Origin: JANMAT01 sp031359995
GTDB taxonomy: Bacteria; Actinomycetota; Acidimicrobiia; Acidimicrobiales; Ilumatobacteraceae
Reading direction: 5' to 3'
Assembly (NCBI GenBank): GCA_031359995.1
Contig: JANMAT010000130.1
Span: 1 to 21,584, forward strand
Length of the DNA: 21,584 nt
Shown here one piece after another: positions 1 to 5,161 of this stretch; the stretch's first letter is position 1; the number at the start of each line of letters is the position of its first letter. The notes beneath the pieces were generated by a model. That model saw only the letters and a program-made list of their open reading frames with translations. It searched no databases and was not told where the DNA came from. The position numbers and the translations under genes are program-made.

Positions 1-411
1 GACCAGGTTGTCGTCGCGCTTGAACGTGCCACCGCGTCCGTCGGTGGCGGAGAACAGGAGCCGGTGGAGATGCAGTATCAGCCCGACGGAGAGCTCGCCC
101 GGCTCGCCGAGGTGCAGGTAGTCGAGCGCGGCGCGGTAGCCGGCGTACTCGGCTTCGGACCGGTTGCGGAACGTCCGGGTGGTCCCCTGGAGCAGACCGT
201 CGCGGCGGCGGTCGTCGACCACGACGCCCTCGATGGCGCTCGACGCCGTGACGGACTCGATGCGAGCCGCCTGGGCGAGCGCAACGAGTAGCTGGGGAAC
301 CTGGTCGGTGTGGCGGCCTTCTCCGCCGGCCCCGCGATCGATCCGGGCCAGCATGGTGACCACCGCGCCCGGCACGGGGTCGAACGTCGTGGCGTGCTGG
401 AAGCTCCTCAT
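1..411 (-). CDS. Fic family protein, N-terminal part (runs off left edge)
   Basis: This minus-strand gene is cut by the window edge; 137 residues are visible. Fic proteins usually transfer AMP or another nucleotide group to target proteins. The visible part is the Fic N-terminal region: a start like RSFQHATTFDPVPGAVV, then a helix with SVTASSAIEG at residues 53-62. That fits the inhibitory motif (S/T)xxxE(G/N), here S57, E61 and G62, which in class II Fic proteins blocks the active site from the N-terminal side. The stretch NRSEAEYAGYRAALDYL also matches the family. The catalytic HxFx(D/E)GNGRxxR loop would lie to the left and is not visible, so activity cannot be judged. The ATG at 411 is chosen because family homology begins there and a TATGTT box lies 9 nt upstream; the frame stays open further upstream without similarity. 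It may be a stand-alone regulator or cargo of the adjacent element. Confidence 0.85.
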   Translation of the reverse strand, partial: MRSFQHATTFDPVPGAVVTMLARIDRGAGGEGRHTDQVPQLLVALAQAARIESVTASSAIEGVVVDDRRRDGLLQGTTRTFRNRSEAEYAGYRAALDYLHLGEPGELSVGLILHLHRLLFSATDGRGGTFKRDDNLV

Positions 412-418
412 GCGGCAG

Positions 419-455
419 CAAACATACCAAGATGCGATGTCACTTGGCGTGTTTG
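419..455 (-). promoter_or_regulatory. Inverted repeat over the fic promoter, candidate operator
   Basis: Thirteen-base arms CAAACATACCAAG (419-431) and CTTGGCGTGTTTG (443-455) pair with two mismatches around an 11-nt centre. On the minus strand the left arm contains TATGTT (426-421), a plausible -10 box 9 nt before the fic ATG at 411. A dyad that covers the -10 box suggests repressor binding, possibly autoregulation. No -35 box is clear. The symmetry is seen in the sequence; the operator role is inferred. Confidence 0.45.
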
Positions 456-481
456 GGTGATTGCTGGATGAGTGCAGGCGC

Positions 482-912
482 TCATGCGGTGCCGTGCGGG
501 CAGACCGTGCGGACCTCGCACACCCGGCATTGCTGGCCGGGGCTCGGGCTGAAGTCGTGGTCACGGAGGCGGGCGCGGCGTCGATGACGGTCCTTTCCGA
601 CTCCGCCACGGCCTCTGGACGGACGTCGATCGCGACCCGATGTACCTGACCTCGCTGCGATCCTGCAGGATGATCCGAGCCCACACCGATGAGGCGCCAG
701 GCGATCCCAGTGCTGTTGCGCCCGGGCGATCGCGACGGGCGCGCAACACCGGCGGTCGAAGCGGCGGCGTGGTGCCAACACGCGGCGTCGGGGACGAGCT
801 CCGCGGTGCTGGCGGCGCGCGCGGGGTCGCGGGTGGCCCAACGGGCGTGGACGTCGGGTGGGATGGGGTGGCGGTCGAAGTCGTCGAACAGGGCGGTCAT
901 GAGTGTGGTCAT
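482..912 (-). pseudogene. Broken gene with C-terminal Cys cluster, perhaps RecB/Cas4-type nuclease remnant
   Basis: No single frame reads as a normal protein here, but pieces of two minus-strand frames look real. One begins with ATG at 912 (MTTLMTALFDDFDRHPIPPD) and later gives GQVHRVAIDVRPEAVAESER. The other ends at 482 with HDFSPSPGQQCRVCEVRTVC. The spacing C-x2-C-x5-C next to a C-terminus resembles the iron-sulfur Cys cluster ending PD-(D/E)XK nucleases of the RecB/AddB/Cas4 kind, and the preceding segment resembles the helix before that cluster. At least one frameshift would be needed to join the pieces, near 560. A WhiB-like reading of the Cys motif was considered, but the rest of WhiB is absent. 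The product is uncertain. Confidence 0.3.
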
Positions 913-933
913 GGGGTCGACGGTCGCGACGCC

Positions 934-1147
934 GCGTCGTTGAAGGGTCGTGTTTCACGTCGGTCGAACCAGATTCCTCGAGATTCTTCAACGACGCGGT
1001 TCCACCGACGCGTCGTTGACGCGTCGGTCAGTTTCATCGGCCTTAGCCCATCCGCCGTCGTGGTCACGGGTGGTGGTCAACGACGCGGTCGGCTGCGTCG
1101 TTGAACTCACCGACCGTGGCGCCGGCGTCGTTGCACGCGTCGTTGAA
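934..1147. repeat. Iteron-like array of seven GCGTCGTTGA boxes
   Basis: The 10-mer GCGTCGTTGA occurs forward at 934-943, 1010-1019, 1095-1104 and 1137-1146, with a one-base variant (ending GC) at 1125-1134. It occurs reversed, as TCAACGACGC, at 988-997 and 1077-1086. Two reverse-forward pairs form dyads: 988-998 with 1009-1019 (11-bp arms, 10-bp spacer) and 1077-1086 with 1095-1104 (8-bp spacer). The last two boxes are direct repeats 12 bp apart. The array fills most of the noncoding gap between the remnant at 482-912 and the gene at 1194. This density looks like a multi-site binding region for a replication initiator, partition or regulatory protein. Function is inferred. Confidence 0.6.
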
Positions 1148-1193
1148 ACGGGACAGGCTAACTAAGCCTTGGCGTGTTCGTCCCATACGACGC

Positions 1194-1739
1194 GTGGTGC
1201 CGGGCAGGTGCTGCGAACCGCGCTTCCGGGTCGAGCCGGAACAGGCCCGTCTTGTTCGGGTCGCCCGCAACCCGCACCCGCGGTGGTTGTTGACCGACCC
1301 GTACCTCGACCTGGTGTGGGCCGCGCACCTCGGCCCGACTGCGACGCTGGTGGCCCGCCATCTCGGCCACGCGCTCGCCGCCGTGGCGACCGAGATCGAC
1401 CTTGGCGAGTTGGGCGCGGTTGTCGGGCGTGGCGACGATCGAGCGGCCGGGCGCCGTCACGTCGTCCGAGCGCTCGAGCGGCTCTCGGCGGCCAGGATCG
1501 TGTCGTGGTCGCCACGCCGGGCGACGATCACGCTGTCGGGCAACATCGCCCCTGCGTCGCCCGAGCTCGTGGTCCGGCTCCCGACACGGCCGTCGTCGCC
1601 GTGCACGAGCGTCTGCTGGCCACACGGGGCCCGTCGGCGCCGGCTACAGCGCGCGGTCCGGCCGACGGTGCCGGGCGCTGGTCCGTCCTCGATGGCCGCT
1701 CGGTCCCGACGGGGCACGCAATGGCGTGCCGACGCCTGA
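1194..1739 (+). CDS. Small hypothetical protein, winged-helix-like core
   Basis: I do not recognise a named family. The reading frame gives a protein-like core from about 1264 to 1590: RNPHPRWLLTDPYLDLVW, then HLGPTATLVARHLGHAL, a helical segment EIDLGELGAVVG, GRRHVVRALERLSAARIVSW, and a hydrophobic ending ITLSGN...ELVVRLP. The order helix, helix, recognition-like helix and strand fits a winged helix-turn-helix, as in small DNA-binding proteins of actinobacterial elements. The last 40 or so residues are Arg/Ser-rich and may not be native. The start is unsure; GTG at 1194 is the nearest plausible codon, and an earlier TTG at 1101 lies inside a repeat box. It sits directly after the repeat array, so its product is a candidate ligand for those boxes. 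It may itself be partly decayed, because the next gene is. Confidence 0.45.
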   Translation: MVPGRCCEPRFRVEPEQARLVRVARNPHPRWLLTDPYLDLVWAAHLGPTATLVARHLGHALAAVATEIDLGELGAVVGRGDDRAAGRRHVVRALERLSAARIVSWSPRRATITLSGNIAPASPELVVRLPTRPSSPCTSVCWPHGARRRRLQRAVRPTVPGAGPSSMAARSRRGTQWRADA

Positions 1740-2432
1740 GCAAGTCGCTATCGGGTCGCTTCCGAAGGTGAAACTCCGCCTCGGGCGCGTCACGGGCAGC
1801 GGCCAGAAGGGCGTTGACGGGCTGATCATCATCGACCTGCTGAACCTCTCGACGCATCGGGCTGTCGATGTCGCAATTCTGTTCAGCGGAGACGAGGACC
1901 TGCGAGAGGCCGCCTCTTCGCTCAGACACACGGCGTCACCGTGGTGCTGGTGGGACTTCCACCCACGTAGAGGCAACGGCAGTCGACCCTGCTCATTCGC
2001 GAGGCCGACCATCACATCGTCCTCACCCCGGCGTTGATGACCCGCCACCTCGAACGGGTGGCACCGGCGGCCGAACCCCAAGGCGAGAGTGCGGTCGATC
2101 CTGCCTCGGAATCCGACACGCCCGATCTTACGCCCCCGCCGACCGAGGCACTCGAGGAGTTGGTCCGCGCCGGCTCCCGTCCGGGGGACTCTTCGCTCGA
2201 GTCGCTCCTTGGCGTCGCCGAAGGCGTTGTGTCCGATCGGCGCTTTCAGGCCGGCGGCATCGTCGATCCTGGGCCGCCTCGCCGGTTGTCGAAGGAGGCC
2301 GACAGGCTTCTTGTCGGGCGATTGGCTGAGCTCACAGGCGTGTTCCCGGTAGACCGAGAGCTGCTTCAGCGCGTGCGTCGGATGTGCCTGGACCTCGCCG
2401 CTGACCCAGCCGATCCTTCGTTGCCGCAGTGA
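1726..2432 (+). pseudogene. NYN-domain (PIN-like) ribonuclease, frameshifted
   Basis: The first frame reads SGQKGVDGLIIIDLLNL and then VDVAILFSGDEDLREA. This is the NYN/LabA-type core in which an Asp after KGVD and a (S/G)xDxD-type Asp bind metal. At about 1925 the frame shifts, and the family sequence continues in another frame as THGVTVVLVGLPPT. That is followed by an in-frame TAG near 1969 and then STLLIREADHHIVLTPALM, the usual end of the domain. The tail to the TGA at 2430-2432 is acidic/proline-rich and then helical. The N-terminal part of the domain (the first beta strand with its Asp) is not recognisable upstream. A frameshift, an internal stop and a missing N-terminus make this a dead gene unless the sequence has errors. 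NYN proteins are RNases found in some element-borne and defence settings. Confidence 0.7.
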
Positions 2433-2639
2433 CCGATCTCGGGCGCCCATCGGTCGTGCTCGATGCCGCATCTGCGCGGCCACCGCAAGGACGCTTCGCA
2501 GGCGCCAGCGCTTTCCGTAGTCGCTCGTCACCGAGATCGAGCCAGCGACGACTCCGCGCTGCGCAGCCGCGACCGCTGCACAAGTGGCTCGGACGTCCGG
2601 TCGTCCCGCGAACGATCGGTCAGTTGGCAGGTCCCTCGC

Positions 2640-3059
2640 ATGAGCGACCTAGCGCCCGACGTGTCGACAACGACCGGTCCAAGCACCGACGCCGCGAACA
2701 TGCGCACGACCGCTCGGGCTGCGCCGCCCGAGCTGATGACGGTTACGCAAGCGGCGCGGTGGCTGGGACTCAGCCGGTCGACCCTGTACGAGGCGCTGGC
2801 ACGTCATCGGATCGCGGTCACGCCGATCGACATCGGTGGGCAGATGCGCCTGTCGCGTCGTCAGCTCGAGCGGTGGCTCGAGGGGTCCCCGGCCGTTGAC
2901 GAACCAGCGCCGGAACCGCCGGCACCCGCCGTCGCGTTGCCGCGCGGCTCGTCGGTCTACGACGAGGTCTTTCGGGACTTGGCGCCGGCCGCTGGTCCGA
3001 GGAGATCGCCGACCAGGTCGGCCGATGCTCGGTCGTCGTCGGCCAGTGCGTGCGCGTAG
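2640..3059 (+). CDS. Excisionase-type MerR-like helix-turn-helix protein
   Basis: The protein has 139 residues. After a Ser/Thr-rich leader of about 30 residues, it contains LMTVTQAARWLGLSRSTLYE followed by IDIGGQMRLSRRQLERWLEG. This is the DNA-binding fold of excisionase/AlpA-like proteins: a helix-turn-helix and a wing ending in an RxxLxxWL helix. Such proteins bind the ends of an integrated element and direct the integrase toward excision. The tail is Pro/Ala-rich. ATG at 2640 is used because AGGT lies just upstream and coding character starts near it; an inner ATG 20 codons later is possible. Its last 103 bp overlap the end of the oppositely oriented integrase gene, and its final residues are antisense to integrase codons, so the native C-terminus may differ. 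Confidence 0.75.
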   Translation: MSDLAPDVSTTTGPSTDAANMRTTARAAPPELMTVTQAARWLGLSRSTLYEALARHRIAVTPIDIGGQMRLSRRQLERWLEGSPAVDEPAPEPPAPAVALPRGSSVYDEVFRDLAPAAGPRRSPTRSADARSSSASACA

Positions 3060-3898
3060 ACGTTCAGGGTGGTTGCTGCGTCGCGGTGGCCGATGCGGCG
3101 GCTGACGTTCTTCACGGGCACGCCTGAGCGCAACAGCATCGTGGCTTGGAAGTGGCGCAGGTCGTGGAGACGTACCCCGTCGAGGCCCGCGTTCGCCCGC
3201 AGGGCGATCCAAGCGCGCGAGAACGTGTCGGGCGGGATGGGGCTGCTGAAGTCGGCCTCGTTCGAGAACACGAAGCCGGACGCGTCGAGCGTCGTCTCGG
3301 TGATCGCGGCGCGAACGAGCATGCGGGCGCGGTGGTCTCGCATTGCCTGCACGGTCTCGGCGTCGAGGCTCACGTCGCGCACCGAGTGGTTCTTGGTCGA
3401 CTTCGTGAGCACGCCGACGCCGGGCTGGAAGTAGGCCGACACGTCGATGCGTAGCGTCGCACGGTCGAGGTCGATCGAGCCCCACCGCAGCGCGCACAGC
3501 TCGCCCCGGCGTGCACCAGTCGCGGCGGCGAGGCGGACGAACGTACCGAACGTCTCGTCGCGCTTGTACGCGGCGTCGATCGCCGCCACGACCTGATCGG
3601 TGGTCGGCATCACGGTCTCGGCGTGGCGCACCGTCGGGGGAGCGGCATCGCGCGCCGGGTTCGTTGTCAGCCAGCCCCACCGCACGGCCCGGCGCAGCGC
3701 TCCGCGGATCACGGCGTGGACCTGGTGCACGCGTGACGCCGACAGGCCACGCTCGTTGACGAGGTGCTCGTAGAAGCGGTCGAGGATCGCCGGATCGACC
3801 TGAGTGACCGGCAGCCGGCCGATGGTCGGGCGGATGTGCGTCTCGAGCTGCCACACCCCCGGGCGTCGCTCGCGCATCGAACCCTTCACACAAACCAC
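2957..3898 (-). CDS. Tyrosine recombinase/integrase lacking its arm-binding domain
   Basis: The protein has 313 residues from a GTG at 3898; a second GTG three codons in and an ATG at codon 8 are possible starts. The catalytic domain is complete: R130 in TGARRGEL, K169, H245 and R248 in HDLRHF, H271 in GHRDAATT, and the nucleophile Y281. The N-terminus starts like phage-type integrases (VKGSMRERRPGVWQLE), but residue 20 jumps straight to HIRPTIGRLPV, which in relatives lies about 80-90 residues later, after the arm-type DNA-binding domain and the first part of the core-binding domain. This looks like an in-frame deletion. Its position beside the tRNA-Lys 3' end indicates an integrase that used that tRNA as attachment site. 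The shortened protein may be unable to bind arm sites. Homology and catalytic residues are seen; loss of activity is inferred. Confidence 0.9.
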   Translation of the reverse strand: MVCVKGSMRERRPGVWQLETHIRPTIGRLPVTQVDPAILDRFYEHLVNERGLSASRVHQVHAVIRGALRRAVRWGWLTTNPARDAAPPTVRHAETVMPTTDQVVAAIDAAYKRDETFGTFVRLAAATGARRGELCALRWGSIDLDRATLRIDVSAYFQPGVGVLTKSTKNHSVRDVSLDAETVQAMRDHRARMLVRAAITETTLDASGFVFSNEADFSSPIPPDTFSRAWIALRANAGLDGVRLHDLRHFQATMLLRSGVPVKNVSRRIGHRDAATTLNVYAHALADDDRASADLVGDLLGPAAGAKSRKTSS

Positions 3899-3986
3899 GA
3901 TGCCAAATGTGGACCATATATGGACTGGCGAACCGAGGTCCGATCGACCTGGGCGCCTTCAGTGCCGCTGAGCTGGTCCGATGCAG
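3899..3986. other. Integrase-tRNA junction with AT-rich palindrome; presumed attachment side
   Basis: These 88 bp separate the integrase start from the tRNA-Lys 3' end. They contain CCATATATGG (3914-3923), a perfect 10-bp palindrome and an unusually AT-rich patch for this window, lying about 16 nt upstream of the integrase GTG. It could be a -10 region or a recombinase or regulator site. The attachment core would be expected at the tRNA 3' end, but no second copy of that end is present in the window, so the attachment site itself is not demonstrated. Confidence 0.35.
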
Positions 3987-4059
3987 TGGGCCGTCAGGGT
4001 CTCGAACCCTGCACCTTGGGATTAAAAGTCCCTTGCTCTACCCGATGAGCTAACGGCCC
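3987..4059 (-). tRNA. tRNA-Lys (anticodon TTT)
   Basis: On the minus strand the acceptor stem GGGCCGT (4059-4053) pairs with ACGGCCC, followed by discriminator A at 3987. The D arm contains AGCTCATCGGGTAGAGC. The anticodon loop CTTTTAA gives TTT and is closed by GGGA/TCCC. The T arm is CAGGG-TTCGAGA-CCCTG. The gene is 73 nt long and CCA is not encoded. All arms are intact, so insertion of the neighbouring element left a working tRNA. The base pair at the top of the anticodon stem may be an A-A mismatch. Confidence 0.95.
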
Positions 4060-4068
4060 GGCGCGCTA

Positions 4069-4097
4069 ACCCTAACGCGAGGCCCCGACGCTGTCGC
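4069..4097 (-). promoter_or_regulatory. Candidate promoter of the tRNA-Lys gene
   Basis: On the minus strand GCGACA (4097-4092) and TAGGGT (4074-4069) are separated by exactly 17 nt and would start transcription a few bases before the tRNA 5' end at 4059. The -35 box matches TTGACA at four of six positions. The placement fits a tRNA promoter; activity is inferred. Confidence 0.45.
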
Positions 4098-4171
4098 CAG
4101 GCTTGCACCGGCCCCACCCGCGGAGGAAGAGTCGTAGCCGGCGGCTCCGGGCCGCCCTCGGGAGGTGCGAG

Positions 4172-4770
4172 GTGGGGGCGCAACCGCAGCCCAGGGCGTC
4201 GGTCGACGAGGCGCTGGCCGACCTGGCCCAGCACGGGGTGGCTGTGCTGACGGGTGCGCTCGACGCCGCCGCCACCGCCGACGTGCGCCGCCTGCTCAGT
4301 GAGGCGGCCGAGCGGTCCGAGGCCCGCGCCGTACCCACGCGCGGCTACAGCTTCGACCCCCACCGACGACGCCAACCGTCGCGCCTTCCTGCTGTTCAAC
4401 CTGGACACGGTCTTCATCGACCTCATCCAGCGCCCGATCGCGCTGCAGTTCGTGCACGCGGCACTCGGGGCCGAACTGGATCATCTCGAACTTCAGCGCC
4501 AACGGCACCGGCCCCGGATCGGGGGCCATGGGCCTGCACGCCGACCAGGGCTACGCGGTGCCACCGTGGCCGGCCACGCCGCTGGCGGTCAACGTGGCGT
4601 GGGTGGTGCTCCCGTGGATCCGCCCCCAGGTGAACTGGAACCGGGCTCTCGATCCCGCGGTGGTGGCCGCGGCCGACGACGTGTTCCTGCAGCGGCTCGG
4701 CTACCTCGGCGGCAACCAGGAGGAGCTGGCCGTGGCCTTCCGCCGGCGCGGCGAAGAGGTGGCGTCGTGA
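4172..4770 (+). pseudogene. Phytanoyl-CoA dioxygenase (PhyH) family pseudogene
   Basis: PhyH proteins are Fe(II)/2-oxoglutarate oxygenases. The GTG at 4172 follows GGGAGG by 6 nt and opens with VDEALADLAQHGVAVLTGAL, the family N-terminus. After GYSFDP an extra C in a C-run near 4360 breaks the frame, and the sequence continues in a second frame (NRRAFLLFNLDTVFIDLI). Near 4470 it shifts again, to NWIISNFSANGTGPG and MGLHADQGYAVPPWP, where H and D of LHAD are the first two iron ligands. The text then jumps from LAVNVAWVV directly to LPWIRPQVNWNRAL, skipping about 70-80 residues that normally carry the second iron-binding His and the 2-oxoglutarate-binding Arg. Two frameshifts plus a core deletion make it inactive. 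Its TGA overlaps a GTG (4767-4770) that opens only 23 codons before running into csoR, perhaps the stub of a lost downstream gene. Confidence 0.8.
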
Positions 4771-4804
4771 CCGCGATGCTGCCGTCGCCCACCACCGATC
4801 TTGC

Positions 4805-4820
4805 GCCGGCCGAGGCCGGC
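4805..4820. terminator. Short GC hairpin between convergent PhyH remnant and csoR
   Basis: GCCGGC (4805-4810), a CGAG loop and GCCGGC (4815-4820) form a six-pair hairpin between two genes that point at each other. No T run follows on either strand, so an intrinsic terminator is possible but weak. The position is the main support. Confidence 0.3.
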
Positions 4821-4824
4821 ACCG

Positions 4825-5133
4825 TCAGGCGAGCTTGAGGAAGAGCTTCTCGACCTCGGCCAGGTCGAAGCCGTTGCGGGCCGCTTCGTCGGGGTCCTGC
4901 AGGCAGTGGGCCAGACCGGTCGCCAGCATCTTGAAACCGACCTGGTCGAGGGCCTTCGACGCCGCCGACAGCTGGGTCACGATGTCGCGGCACTCGCGCC
5001 CCTCGCGCAGCATGACCTGCAGACCGCGGACCTGCCCTTCGATGCGGGCCAGTCGGCGCGACAGCTCGGTCACGGTCGCTTCGGGCAGCTGCACGGGCAC
5101 CTCCACGGGCCGATCGCATCGGACGAACGTCAT
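4825..5133 (-). CDS. CsoR/CstR-family transcriptional repressor
   Basis: This 102-residue all-helical regulator carries the DUF156/CsoR signature: RRLARIEGQVRGLQVML at residues 26-42, then ECRDIVTQLSAASKALDQVG and HCLQDP, ending in EKLFLKLA. Family members are tetramers that leave DNA when they bind Cu(I), Ni/Co, formaldehyde or sulfane sulfur. C48 and C77 are 29 residues apart, the same spacing as C36/C65 of CsoR and C31/C60 of CstR. The residue at the CsoR His61 position is G73, and a His stands at 76 instead. The standard Cu(I) Cys-His-Cys site is therefore incomplete, and thiol-based sensing is an alternative. Of three consecutive ATGs (5139, 5136, 5133), the last is chosen because CAGGGG lies 7 nt upstream. 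The gene follows the kinase gene by 28 bp on the same strand and is probably co-transcribed with it or separately autoregulated. Confidence 0.85.
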   Translation of the reverse strand: MTFVRCDRPVEVPVQLPEATVTELSRRLARIEGQVRGLQVMLREGRECRDIVTQLSAASKALDQVGFKMLATGLAHCLQDPDEAARNGFDLAEVEKLFLKLA

Positions 5134-5137
5134 CATC

Positions 5138-5153
5138 ATACCCCTGCCCGTAT
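5138..5153. promoter_or_regulatory. Candidate CsoR-type operator at the csoR start
   Basis: ATACCCCTGCCCGTAT has inverted ATAC/GTAT ends around a C-rich core. Many CsoR-family operators have A/T-rich inverted ends flanking a G/C tract. It lies in the 28-bp gap between the kinase stop and the csoR start, overlapping the csoR Shine-Dalgarno, where a bound repressor would block expression. This is inferred from sequence form and position only. Confidence 0.4.
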
Positions 5154-5161
5154 AGGTTCGA

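Noticed and set aside
482..520. WhiB-type regulator suggested by C-x2-C-x5-C
   Set aside because: WhiB proteins need a fourth, upstream Cys and a G(V/I)WGG turn after the cluster; the frame ends within six residues of the last Cys.
951..960. TGTTTCACGT, equal to the first 10 bases of the 16-bp parS consensus
   Set aside because: The second half does not match and no parA or parB gene is present. A 10-base match in 21 kb is not strong, although it lies beside the repeat array.
443..1178. Shared 11-mer CTTGGCGTGTT at 443-453 and 1168-1178, a possible second operator
   Set aside because: An 11-base match between two places in a window of this size is expected by chance, and the second site lacks the inverted partner arm.
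2429..2639. ORF starting at GTGA overlap with the NYN stop
   Set aside because: The frame continues into the excisionase gene in the wrong phase and has no recognisable domain. The 207-bp gap may be remnant sequence, and nothing else is seen in it.
1..3986. Second copy of the tRNA-Lys 3' end that would mark the far end of the element
   Set aside because: I looked for the T-arm and acceptor sequence in both orientations and saw no second copy, so the element limits cannot be given.
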